34,663 nucleotides of DNA from Ruminococcus sp. (GTDB lineage Bacteria; Bacillota; Clostridia; Oscillospirales; Ruminococcaceae), in contig SVNV01000020.1 in assembly GCA_015066705.1 (NCBI GenBank), positions 1 to 34,663 of the forward strand, read 5' to 3'. How positions within the stretch are numbered: the stretch's first letter is position 1; every line of letters starts with the position of its first letter. Below are positions 23,630 to 30,977 of this stretch, piece after piece. Under the pieces are notes generated by a model. The model was not told the origin of the DNA. It was given only the letters and a program-made list of their open reading frames with translations, and made no database searches. The position numbers were made by a program, and so were the translations under genes.

Positions 23630-24982
23630 TCATTTTAACACATTTACTTGAGAAATGCTATACCTTTTTAAAATTTTTATAATCTTTTCATCAATTACCT
23701 CTCCGCTGACTACAACAGGTATCGACGGCTGACAGGATGTAACTGTCATACCACAGATTCTTCCCTCGCTCTGAGAGAGAGCAATGGTTTCGCTATCAGA
23801 AAAAGCAGCCTCACGCATTGGCATAGCTTTTTCAGGCAAATCAAGTGAAATCTCCTCACATCTTACAGAAATCCTCTTATGGAGAAGCTGTAAAAAAGCT
23901 TCTTTACATCTGACAAAATCCTCTTCCTTATTATAAGGCGAAATCATAAGCACAACCACATTTTCGTCGCTGTATTCAGGCTCGATATTCTTTTCTCTCA
24001 GGTAATCAGCAAGCTCATTTCCGGTATAACCCACATTATTAGGAAAAACAGAAATCTTAAGTGGCTCAAAGGTGTGAGCTTCCACAAGACATTTATTTAT
24101 TTCCTCACAAAGCTGAGAGGTCTTTATGACCGTTTGGGAGAGCTTCTGAGAAAAATCTTCAGAAAGTGTTTTATTACACAAATCAAGTGACTGCAAAATC
24201 AAAAAAGACGGACTTGTAGAAGCATACATTGACATAACAGTTTTTGCATTCTTTACAAAAAAGCCGTCAGCCGATTTTGAAATATGGAGATAACCCCCGC
24301 CTGTAATTACAGGCAGGGTTTTGTGTGCAGAATCACAGCACATATCAGCACCCAGACTGATTGGGTGTAAATCATTATCAAGAAATCTAAGATATGCTCC
24401 GTGAGCGTTATCGACAATCAGCGGAATATCAAATTCAGAACATATATTTTTAATTGCTCTAACATCAGAAATATTCCCTACATAGTCGGGGCTTGTAATA
24501 TAAACACCGCAAGGATTCTCAGCTCTTGAAATCCCCTGTCTAATTTCATCAGGGGTAAAAAGCGACTGGGTGATTGAACGTGACTTTTCTGAAGGAAAAA
24601 CCCATTCAACATCAGCATCAGCAAGAATACAGCCATTTACAAATGCTTTATGACAATTTCTCGGAGCGATGATTGTTCCTCTTTTTGATTTATCCTTTCT
24701 GTTCATAACACAGAGAGTAATCATTGTTTTGATAGAAAGGCTTGAGCCTTCTGTTGAATAGAGAGTTTTTGCTGTTTCAAAAAGTGACGAGCAGATACTC
24801 TCGCTTTCGCCGATAATTCCGTCGGCATCATAAAGATAGTCTGCACCCTTTATTTCGGTAATATCACGATTTTCGATACCAAGTCCCACATCGCAGCCCT
24901 TATGCCCCGGCATATGAAATCTTGTGGGATTTTTACTCAGATATTCACTTATAAAATCAAAGACAGGTGTTTTAACACTCAC
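23630..24982 (-). CDS. Orn/Lys/Arg decarboxylase-like PLP enzyme (YaaO-type)
   Basis: A 450-residue fold-type I PLP enzyme of the major-domain Orn/Lys/Arg decarboxylase family, lacking the N-terminal wing domain of the large enterobacterial forms. It shows RFHMPGHKGCD near residue 17, STEGSSLSIKTMI (cofactor-phosphate region), VDNAHGAYL (PLP-binding Asp) and the PLP lysine in DSAHKTLPVITGGGYL. The C-terminal domain includes PVVVSGEVIDEKIIKIL. The substrate (Lys, Arg or Orn) cannot be decided. The start is GTG at 24982 with GGGAGGA 8 bases upstream. In Bacillus, yaaO lies near tmk-yaaQ-yaaR-holB-yaaT, and here tmk is missing from the block. Confidence 0.9.
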   Translation of the reverse strand: MSVKTPVFDFISEYLSKNPTRFHMPGHKGCDVGLGIENRDITEIKGADYLYDADGIIGESESICSSLFETAKTLYSTEGSSLSIKTMITLCVMNRKDKSKRGTIIAPRNCHKAFVNGCILADADVEWVFPSEKSRSITQSLFTPDEIRQGISRAENPCGVYITSPDYVGNISDVRAIKNICSEFDIPLIVDNAHGAYLRFLDNDLHPISLGADMCCDSAHKTLPVITGGGYLHISKSADGFFVKNAKTVMSMYASTSPSFLILQSLDLCNKTLSEDFSQKLSQTVIKTSQLCEEINKCLVEAHTFEPLKISVFPNNVGYTGNELADYLREKNIEPEYSDENVVVLMISPYNKEEDFVRCKEAFLQLLHKRISVRCEEISLDLPEKAMPMREAAFSDSETIALSQSEGRICGMTVTSCQPSIPVVVSGEVIDEKIIKILKRYSISQVNVLK

Positions 24983-24999
24983 TTAAAAATCCTCCCGAA

Positions 25000-25308
25000 T
25001 CAGCTTGCATATGACGGAAAAACATCAATGATATTTTTCTTAGCTCTGTTTATTGTCCTTGAAACAGTAGATTTATTCACACCATAAATCTCAGCAATTT
25101 CAGCGACAGTTTTTTTATCATTATAATATAACATAATATAGCTTTTTTGAGTTTTTGTCAAACTGTTATTTATTATTTTCTTGCAATCCCCTCTGTATAT
25201 CATTGCAAAGTCCAAATCTTCATTTTCATTTTTGTTTCTGTCAAAGTCCGAAAGGATACCGTCGGAAACAAAAAGTGGCATTCTCTTTCTTTTATAGTAC
25301 TTAATCAT
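25000..25308 (-). CDS. Small sigma-region-4-like HTH protein
   Basis: A 102-residue protein. Residues about 48-95 form an HTH of the sigma-70 region 4 / YlxM type (LTKTQKSYIMLYYNDKKTVA, then IAEIYGVNKSTVSRTINRAKKNI). The N-terminal half is charged and has no region 2 or core-binding motif, so it is not a complete sigma factor. It may be a DNA-binding regulator or an anti-sigma/sigma hybrid. Its ATG overlaps the upstream stop by one base (TGATG), and the decarboxylase gene follows after 17 bases. It lies behind a promoter bracketed by two LexA boxes, so SOS control is predicted. Confidence 0.75.
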   Translation of the reverse strand: MIKYYKRKRMPLFVSDGILSDFDRNKNENEDLDFAMIYRGDCKKIINNSLTKTQKSYIMLYYNDKKTVAEIAEIYGVNKSTVSRTINRAKKNIIDVFPSYAS

Positions 25309-25547
25309 CAGGCAACCTCCCCTTTACGCTTTTCAACCTCATTGATATAATCTGTCATCATCGCTATTGATAAAAGCAGACCCTCACGTTCCTCCTTCAA
25401 CACAGCAAGTCGCCTGTTGAGAGAGCCGTAATTCACCCCGTTCTTTTTAAGCAAAAGCTTTATCTCGGCAATTCTTTCTTCAATTTTTTTCAGGTCTACT
25501 TTATAATTATAAACCATCTTTTTCAATAAATTTAACCTTCTTTCCAT
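25308..25547 (-). CDS. Small coiled-coil protein, function unknown
   Basis: A 79-residue, highly charged helical protein with heptad-like leucine and isoleucine spacing over residues 3-75 (RRLNLLKKMV, then KKIEERIAEIKLLLKK, then NRRLAVLKEEREGLLLSIAM). It has no membrane segment or catalytic motif, and I do not recognise a family. A ribosome site (AGGGAAG) precedes the ATG. It is the first gene after the LexA-flanked promoter and overlaps the sigma-4-like gene, so the two are probably translated as a pair. Confidence 0.7.
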   Translation of the reverse strand: MERRLNLLKKMVYNYKVDLKKIEERIAEIKLLLKKNGVNYGSLNRRLAVLKEEREGLLLSIAMMTDYINEVEKRKGEVA

Positions 25548-25602
25548 AAATACTTCCCTTTCTCTTCCGATTGCCGTGCCTTAACAATTTGCGAAATTCC
25601 AA

Positions 25603-25616
25603 CGAACAAATGTTCT
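25603..25616. promoter_or_regulatory. LexA (SOS) box A
   Basis: CGAACAAATGTTCT matches the Firmicute LexA/DinR consensus CGAACRNRYGTTYC at 13 of 14 positions. It covers the predicted transcription start of the leftward promoter. Confidence 0.82.
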
Positions 25617-25622
25617 ATTTAT

Positions 25623-25652
25623 ATTATAATGTACCGAACATATGTTTGTCAA
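25623..25652 (-). promoter_or_regulatory. Leftward consensus promoter under two LexA boxes
   Basis: On the minus strand, TTGACA (25647-25652), 18 bp and TATAAT (25623-25628). Box B overlaps the -35 and spacer, and box A overlaps the start site. Such a strong promoter with double operator overlap is typical of tightly repressed SOS genes. Confidence 0.85.
25635..25648. promoter_or_regulatory. LexA (SOS) box B
   Basis: CGAACATATGTTTG matches the Firmicute LexA consensus at 13 of 14 positions. It is 32 bp from box A, about three helical turns, so both dimers would face the same side of the DNA. Confidence 0.82.
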
Positions 25653-25694
25653 GTGGCTATAGTATAAAAACTGAATAATTTTTATTATAAAAAT

Positions 25695-25723
25695 TTGTAC
25701 CAAAAAGACAAACTATGTAAATT
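25695..25723 (+). promoter_or_regulatory. Possible promoter of the DUF896-WYL unit
   Basis: TTGTAC (25695-25700), 17 bp and TAAATT (25718-25723). The match is modest and other A/T-rich hexamers nearby could serve instead. It lies about 50 bp from LexA box B. Confidence 0.35.
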
Positions 25724-25812
25724 TTTGGACTTGTTTTTAAAAAAAGCCTTGTAAAATAAGGACGTGTGTGGTAAACTTGTATTTACGAGTTTTAAGATTA
25801 AAGAGGTAATTT

Positions 25813-26022
25813 ATGACTGTTGAAAAAATGAACAGAATTTCTGAGCTTGCGAGAAAAGCTAAAAGTGTGGGACTTACAGACGAGGAAAAGGCTGAGCAGA
25901 CCGCTTTAAGAAACGAATACAGACAGAGCGTTATCGGAAACCTTGCGGCACAGCTTGACAACACATACATTGTTACTCCTGACGGAAAGAAAGAAGCCGT
26001 AAAGGAAAGAAAAAAAGATTAA
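25813..26022 (+). CDS. DUF896 family protein (YnzC-like)
   Basis: A 69-residue protein with the family pattern MNRISELARKAKSVGLTDEE, then KAEQTALRNEYRQSVIGNLA, then VTPDGKK. DUF896 proteins are short helical proteins of unknown role. In Bacillus, ynzC lies in the LexA-controlled yneA-yneB-ynzC operon. AGAGG precedes the ATG. The WYL regulator gene starts 14 bases after its stop. The nearest LexA boxes are about 165 bp upstream and primarily cover the opposite promoter. Confidence 0.92.
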   Translation: MTVEKMNRISELARKAKSVGLTDEEKAEQTALRNEYRQSVIGNLAAQLDNTYIVTPDGKKEAVKERKKD

Positions 26023-26036
26023 AGGAAGTTATTTTA

Positions 26037-27050
26037 ATGAGAGAGGCACTTGGAACTAACACGGGGTTATCAAGACAAAAGCAGAAGCTCCTTCTGATGA
26101 GAAGCATTCTGCTTGAAAATACTGATGAAAACAATCCGATGACAGGAAATCAGCTTATTGAATATCTTGCAATCAACGGAATCAAAGAGGAAAGAAAAAC
26201 TCTTTATGATGATATTGCAACTCTTATAGGAAGCGGACTTGCTATTGAGGTTACAAAGGTAGGTCACGCAAACGCTTATTACGTAAGTGAAAGACTTTTT
26301 GAAAAGGAAGAGCTTTTTGTTCTTGCGGACGCTGTTGCATCTTCTAAATTCCTTACACAGAAAAGGTCTAACGAGCTTATCGGAAAATTGCAGAAGCTGA
26401 CCTCAAGGCACAATGCCTCAAATCTTCAGCGTACAATTTACGTTGAAAACAGAGTAAAGACTGTCAACGAACACATATATTACGCTATCAGTGAAATCAA
26501 CTATGCCATTTCAAACAAAAAGGTTGTTACCTTCCAGTACTTAAGATACGATTACAACAAGAAAAGACAGCTCGCACACAACGGTGAGCTTTACAGGGTT
26601 TCACCTTATCACCTTGTTTGGCGTGAGGACAAGTATTATCTTATCGGCTACAACCACGCTAAGGAAAAGGTTGTATTTTTCAGAGTTGACAGAATGACAG
26701 GCGTTACGTGGATTGACGAAAAGAGAGTTGAGCCTACCAAGGAGCAGCAGGAATTTGCCAAAAATCTTCGTTCAACCTTTGATATGTATGCAGGAAGTCC
26801 TGAAACGGTTACCTTTGAGGTTGACGAAGCTCTGATTGACACTATGCTTGACCGTTTCGGAATGAAGATTCTTTTCAACCCTGTCGAGGGAAAAGAAAAA
26901 CGATTTACCTTCAAAGCAGAGGTACAGATTAGTCCTACCTTCTGGGGTTGGCTGTTTTCCTTTGGCGAGGGGTTGAAAATCTGTTCCCCTGCAAACATTG
27001 TGGAGCAGGCAAAGAAAGAAGCTAAAAAACTTTATGACATTTACAGATAA
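26037..27050 (+). CDS. WYL-domain transcriptional regulator
   Basis: A 337-residue regulator. The N-terminal winged helix-turn-helix (about 12-75) includes TGNQLIEYLAINGIKEERKT. The WYL domain follows from about 140, with YRVSPYHLVWREDKYYLIGY and FRVDRMTGV, and a C-terminal WCX-like extension ends the protein. WYL domains are thought to bind nucleic-acid or nucleotide ligands, and many members (for example PafB/PafC) act in DNA-damage control. AAAGGAAG precedes the ATG. It lies between DUF896 and the CBM2-like gene in a plus-strand unit divergent from the LexA-box promoter. Its targets are unknown. Confidence 0.93.
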   Translation: MREALGTNTGLSRQKQKLLLMRSILLENTDENNPMTGNQLIEYLAINGIKEERKTLYDDIATLIGSGLAIEVTKVGHANAYYVSERLFEKEELFVLADAVASSKFLTQKRSNELIGKLQKLTSRHNASNLQRTIYVENRVKTVNEHIYYAISEINYAISNKKVVTFQYLRYDYNKKRQLAHNGELYRVSPYHLVWREDKYYLIGYNHAKEKVVFFRVDRMTGVTWIDEKRVEPTKEQQEFAKNLRSTFDMYAGSPETVTFEVDEALIDTMLDRFGMKILFNPVEGKEKRFTFKAEVQISPTFWGWLFSFGEGLKICSPANIVEQAKKEAKKLYDIYR

Positions 27051-27066
27051 CAAGGAGATTTCATAA

Positions 27067-27861
27067 ATGAACAATGAAAATCCTAATCATAGCACAGATA
27101 ACATTATGATTAAGAAATACCTTTCGGCTGTGGCAATGGTTATTCTTGTACTGATGATTGGTATAACGGCATTTGCTTTCGGACGTGATGGTGATAATAA
27201 AATCAAAACCGATGATTCTCACAAGGAATCCTCAGTTACAACAACTATCCCTGAAATAAATACCACTACAACCATACCTAAAGTTACAATTTCCGAGAAA
27301 AAGAATACAACACCATTTTCCACAACCAAAAAGTCAATTCAGACTACGGTTACTACAACTAAAAAGCCTGTACAGACTACGGTCACTACGACAAAGAAGC
27401 CTGTTAAGACTACGGTAACTACCACAACCAGAAAGCCTGTTAAGACTACTGTGACAACAACAAAGAAGCCGGTTAAAACTACTGTTACTACAACTAAAAA
27501 ACCTGTTCAGACTACTGTGACAACTACCACTAAAAAACCCGTTTCAAGTGGAGGAAAATTAGTTGTTGAATATGAAATTCCGGGAACCTGGAATGACAGC
27601 GTAAACGACTTTGCACAGGTTAATGTTACCATAAATAACAATACTTCATCTACCAAGACGGGTTGGGTGGCAATACTGACATTCAACAAAGAGGTGACTG
27701 TAAGCCAGTATTGGAACTGTGGGATTACAGCTAACGGAAATACTCTGACAATCAAGCCGTGGCAATTCAACAATGAAATTGTTTCAGGCGAAAACACAAC
27801 CTTCGGACTTATTGTATCAGGAAAAGGCAAAATAACAGTAAGCTCGATATCAGTTAATTAA
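27067..27861 (+). CDS. Membrane-anchored surface protein with Thr-rich repeats and a CBM2-like domain
   Basis: A 264-residue protein. An N-terminal helix (about 17-38) serves as uncleaved signal anchor. Residues about 88-158 are six tandem units of the type KKPV[QK]TTVTTT(T), a probably glycosylated stalk. The C-terminal 100 residues resemble a family-2 carbohydrate-binding module: VEYEIPGTWNDSVNDFAQVN, then NNNTSSTKTGW, a conserved Trp at SQYWNCG, and PWQFNNEIVSGENTTFGL. CBM2 modules bind cellulose, chitin or xylan. No enzyme domain is attached, so it would be a binding protein displayed on the surface. It begins 16 bases after the WYL gene with AAGGAG between, so the two probably share a transcript. 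Confidence 0.85.
   Translation: MNNENPNHSTDNIMIKKYLSAVAMVILVLMIGITAFAFGRDGDNKIKTDDSHKESSVTTTIPEINTTTTIPKVTISEKKNTTPFSTTKKSIQTTVTTTKKPVQTTVTTTKKPVKTTVTTTTRKPVKTTVTTTKKPVKTTVTTTKKPVQTTVTTTTKKPVSSGGKLVVEYEIPGTWNDSVNDFAQVNVTINNNTSSTKTGWVAILTFNKEVTVSQYWNCGITANGNTLTIKPWQFNNEIVSGENTTFGLIVSGKGKITVSSISVN
27328..27531 (+). repeat. Six in-frame tandem repeats of 33-36 bp encoding KKPVxTTVTTT(T)
   Basis: Units begin at 27328, 27361, 27394, 27430, 27463 and 27496; the third and sixth carry one extra Thr codon. Synonymous codons vary between units, so the protein sequence rather than the DNA is being conserved. A partial seventh unit follows. Confidence 0.92.
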
Positions 27862-27869
27862 CAGACAAA

Positions 27870-27907
27870 AATCCACGAAGAACAACTCTTCGTGGATTTA
27901 TTTTTTT
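27870..27907. terminator. Terminator between the CBM2-like and 5'-nucleotidase genes
   Basis: A 12-bp perfect stem AATCCACGAAGA/TCTTCGTGGATT with an ACAAC loop, then TATTTTTTT on the plus strand. The A-rich 5' flank lets it also end the leftward gene, whose stop lies inside the T-run. Confidence 0.9.
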
Positions 27908-29735
27908 ACTTTTTAGATTTAATTACCGCAAGAACAAGTGCAAAGGAGAGGATAACTGTTACTGTTTTAAGTCCCTCTGTACCCGTAGCAGGTGGTGTCT
28001 GGTCAGGCTTGGTTTCAGACTCAGGTGGTTTTTCAGGGGTTGGTGTATCTTCCACAGGCTTTTCTGTAACTTTGACTATTCTTCCCTCGCCCATAGGGTT
28101 TTCGTATTCAAGACCGATAACGCCGTTAAGATATTCCTGAACGTATTTCACCAAAAGCTCATTGTCAGAAATTGTTTCGTCCTTTAAAAGCTTACAGCCA
28201 TAAAACATTGTAGCACCGTCGCCACCGTTTTTCAAAAGGTAGTTATATGACGCAACCTTATAGGTTTTGTCCAGGTCAAGTGGCTCGTCCCCTACCATAA
28301 CATTTTTAACACGGTATTCGCCGTCAACCTTTAAAAATCCCTGATTTTCATCAAGCACAACTGACGATGGAATATATGTATGAATTTCATAGGTCATTCC
28401 CGAAACGTGCAGAAATCCGCCATTTTCATCTGGTGTATACATAGCGCCAAGTTCAAGTGCATCTAAAATCTGCTGTCCTGTTGCTTCAACAACGCACATA
28501 AGATTTCCAAAAGGATTTACATTTATAACATCTCCGAATGTGATGTCGCCCTTTTTGATTTCAGCTCTTATTCCACCACCGTTTACAAGTCCTATATCGG
28601 CATCAGAAACTATTCTATAAGCGTCAGCTACAAAGTCCCCCATATTTGTCTGGGTATTTCTTATAAGTCTGTCGCCTGTTTCAGGGTCGTAAATAATAAG
28701 CTCGCATTTACTTTCTGCAACGACTTCATTCATATCGTCAATATATGCAGACTCGATATTATTTACAAAATCAAGAACGTTTTTATATTTAAGGTATTCG
28801 TTACTGCTTTCGTCTGTGGAAACTGAATAATCGCTCTTCCCGATGAGCTTTGCAGACACATCATCATCAGAAATTGTGATTTCACCAACATACATAAGCT
28901 GTGTGCCACAGGAATTGAGGATAACTTCTTTTCCGTCTTTATCAAGGACAAATTCGCTTTCGATAACGCTATGGGAATGTCCGTCAATAAACACGTCAAT
29001 TCCACTTACGTTTGAGATAACCTCCTGTGAAGTCCAAGGCTTGCTTGATGCGTCAACGCCAAGGTGACCTATTGCAACAATATAGTCAGCGCCCTCATTC
29101 AGAGCATCATCAACAGCATTCTGTACTTTATCATAAAGCTCCTGCCCGTTGTCGCCACCACAAAAACCATAAATATACTCGCCGTCATCATTCATAAAGT
29201 ATTTTGGTGTTGAAGATGTAATTGTTTCAGGAGTTGTAATTCCTACAAAACCGATTTTAACTCCGTCTTTTTCAATGATTTTATAGCTGTCGAGAATGTT
29301 GTCGCCAGTTTCAAGGCTTACAAAATTTGAACTAAGATAGCTATGGTTTGCGTTCGCCACAATATCCATAAACTCGTCCATTCCATAGTCAAACTCGTGA
29401 TTTCCCGGAATGGCAACGTCGTAGCCCACCTCATTCATAATATCAACAATATACTGTCCGTCGGACATATAGCCTACAATTCCGCCCTGAACAGCGTCAC
29501 CTGCGTCAACTATAATAGTATCATAGCCCTCGTCCTCAAGCTTTTGCGCATAGCCTGCAAGTTCAGCATATCCGAAAGTATTATCATCGGAATACATTCC
29601 ACAGTGAATGTCATTGGTATGCAGAATAACTATTCCCTTGTCTTGGCTTTCAGCGTCAGCAGGGATACACACACTCTGCGACATCAATATACACGCTGTA
29701 GCAAAAATAGCCGTAATTTTCTTAAAAAGCATCAT
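27906..29735 (-). CDS. Cell-surface bifunctional metallophosphoesterase/5'-nucleotidase
   Basis: A protein of about 609 residues that is secreted and probably wall-anchored. The signal peptide is within residues 1-28 (FKKITAIFATACILMS, then ADA). The metallophosphoesterase domain follows, with HTNDIHCG, DAGDAVQGG, GNHEFDYG and GHSHS. The 5'-nucleotidase C-terminal domain has NGGGIRAEIKKGDITFGD and a late GGDGATMF. It would release nucleosides from extracellular nucleotides. The tail is a Pro-rich linker, PPATG (an LPxTG-like sortase motif), a hydrophobic segment and KSKK. The ATG at 29735 is used because AAAGGAG lies 6 bases upstream; the TTG at 29741 abuts that site. No sortase gene is in the window. 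Confidence 0.93.
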   Translation of the reverse strand: MMLFKKITAIFATACILMSQSVCIPADAESQDKGIVILHTNDIHCGMYSDDNTFGYAELAGYAQKLEDEGYDTIIVDAGDAVQGGIVGYMSDGQYIVDIMNEVGYDVAIPGNHEFDYGMDEFMDIVANANHSYLSSNFVSLETGDNILDSYKIIEKDGVKIGFVGITTPETITSSTPKYFMNDDGEYIYGFCGGDNGQELYDKVQNAVDDALNEGADYIVAIGHLGVDASSKPWTSQEVISNVSGIDVFIDGHSHSVIESEFVLDKDGKEVILNSCGTQLMYVGEITISDDDVSAKLIGKSDYSVSTDESSNEYLKYKNVLDFVNNIESAYIDDMNEVVAESKCELIIYDPETGDRLIRNTQTNMGDFVADAYRIVSDADIGLVNGGGIRAEIKKGDITFGDVINVNPFGNLMCVVEATGQQILDALELGAMYTPDENGGFLHVSGMTYEIHTYIPSSVVLDENQGFLKVDGEYRVKNVMVGDEPLDLDKTYKVASYNYLLKNGGDGATMFYGCKLLKDETISDNELLVKYVQEYLNGVIGLEYENPMGEGRIVKVTEKPVEDTPTPEKPPESETKPDQTPPATGTEGLKTVTVILSFALVLAVIKSKK

Positions 29736-29757
29736 TATCAACTCCTTTGATAAGCAT

Positions 29758-29786
29758 ATATTACCATATTTTTATCAGTTTTTCAA
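29758..29786 (-). promoter_or_regulatory. Promoter of the 5'-nucleotidase gene
   Basis: On the minus strand, TTGAAA (29781-29786), 17 bp and TAATAT (29758-29763). Its -10 lies only about 22 bases before the ATG, giving a very short leader. Confidence 0.68.
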
Positions 29787-29897
29787 CCACTAAACAACTT
29801 TTTATTTAAACCATACAGAGTACATTTCAAGAGTTGAAACAGCCTAATTGCAGTTACTTTTATAATCCTACTGCGAAACAAGTACCTTAATTGTCAA

Positions 29898-29925
29898 TAA
29901 AAAAAGCACGGCAAAGCCGTGCTTT
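29898..29925 (-). terminator. Terminator after purC
   Basis: A 10-bp perfect stem AAAGCACGGC/GCCGTGCTTT with a three-base loop. On the minus strand it runs into TTTTTTT. Confidence 0.9.
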
Positions 29926-29929
29926 CATC

Positions 29930-30619
29930 TTACTTATTGAGCTTTTCGAGAAGCATCTTTGAACAGTCAATCTGGTTAGGAATGTTTCCGTTTTCGTCAC
30001 GGACTCTCCAGATATCAGGTGTAATTTCGTCAGCGATGAACATCTTACCTGTTTCATCATAACCGATTTCAATCTTGAAGTCGATAAGTGTAAGTCCCAT
30101 AGGTGCAAGCTCGTTCTTAAGTACTTCACCAACTCTTACGAGAATACCGAGAGCTTCATCATACTGACCTTCCTTGAGAAGTCCCTTCATGATGCAGATT
30201 CTTTCACTGATAAGTGGGTCGCCCTGAATGTCGTCCTTAAGTGTAACTTCTGTATATGGTGGGTCAAATACGATGCCTTCTTCAAGTGTGAAACGACGGC
30301 ACATACTACCTGCTGTGAAGTAACGAAGAACAAATTCAAGCTTAGGAACTGTAAGCTGACGAACCTGCATAAGTCCCTTATCAACGTCACAGTTGATATA
30401 GTGTGTAGGGATTCCGTTCTTTTCCATAAGCTCAAAGAAGTACTTGGAAATAGCAAGACCAATCTTACCCTTTCCTTCAACGCTTCCGCCTACTGAGTTA
30501 GAACCCGGGTCAAAAACTCCGTTTTCGCCTGTTGCAGAGTCCTTAAAGAACAGATTTACAATACCGTTTTCTTCGTCAAGAAGAACATCCTTTGTCTTTC
30601 CAGAATAAAGTGTTTTCAT
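29930..30619 (-). CDS. purC: Phosphoribosylaminoimidazole-succinocarboxamide synthase
   Basis: A protein of about 229 residues that joins CAIR and aspartate with ATP to form SAICAR in purine synthesis. It shows the N-terminal SGKTKDVL (usually GKxRDxY), FFKDSATGENG, the RNYVAGS-like FVLRYFTAGSMCRRF, the EVTLKDD segment and the C-terminal LIDFKIEIG and IADEITPDIWRV motifs. The ATG at 30619 is preferred because AAAGGA would sit only about one base from the ATG at 30628. The gene stands alone under a consensus promoter; no PurR box was recognised and other pur genes are not nearby. Confidence 0.95.
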   Translation of the reverse strand: MKTLYSGKTKDVLLDEENGIVNLFFKDSATGENGVFDPGSNSVGGSVEGKGKIGLAISKYFFELMEKNGIPTHYINCDVDKGLMQVRQLTVPKLEFVLRYFTAGSMCRRFTLEEGIVFDPPYTEVTLKDDIQGDPLISERICIMKGLLKEGQYDEALGILVRVGEVLKNELAPMGLTLIDFKIEIGYDETGKMFIADEITPDIWRVRDENGNIPNQIDCSKMLLEKLNK

Positions 30620-30689
30620 TGCTTTCATTTCCTTTCGCTTTTAAAAGTTAGAGCCCATAAGGGCAAGTTGCAATCTTTCAACAGAAAAA

Positions 30690-30718
30690 AGTATAGCACA
30701 AAATCCTCTGTTTTTCAA
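30690..30718 (-). promoter_or_regulatory. Promoter of purC
   Basis: On the minus strand, TTGAAA (30713-30718), 17 bp and TATACT (30690-30695). The leader of about 60 bases has a small GCCC/GGGC hairpin. The rest of the 358-base gap to the asnB-like start (30620-30977) holds only this promoter and the divergent one at 30914. Confidence 0.78.
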
Positions 30719-30913
30719 TAGTTTTAATAAAAAAAATTGCTTTCACGGATATAAAAATTATAGTACCTTTACCCCTCAATATCTGTGAATTTTTACAAAA
30801 AATGCCTTTGGTTTTTCACTCATACTATAATTATGAAGCGTTACATCAAAAGATAATTTTCACCTTGCGACTGATATCACTCAAAAACCTCAATAATTTA
30901 CAACAGATTATTG

Positions 30914-30942
30914 TTGACCTTTGGGGCTTAATGTGTTATTAT
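30914..30942 (+). promoter_or_regulatory. Promoter of the AsnB-like gene
   Basis: TTGACC (30914-30919), 17 bp and TATTAT (30937-30942). Transcription would start near 30950, downstream of the earlier in-frame TTG at 30921, which rules out that longer reading. Confidence 0.78.
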
Positions 30943-30977
30943 TTAGTGTAGAGTTTTTTATTAAAGGAGTGACCTTT

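Noticed and set aside
25660..25728. A CCAAAAA/TTTTTGG inverted repeat (25700-25728) as a terminator or operator
   Set aside because: The loop is long, the stem is A/T-only except for two G-C pairs, and no gene reads into it.
27328..27545. CRISPR-like array from regularly spaced repeats
   Set aside because: The repeats are contiguous, in frame and codon-degenerate; they encode a Thr-rich stalk and have no spacers.
30921..30977. Longer N-terminus for the AsnB-like protein from TTG 30921
   Set aside because: It lies upstream of the predicted transcription start, encodes no MCGI or Ntn-type sequence, and a good ribosome site precedes TTG 30978.
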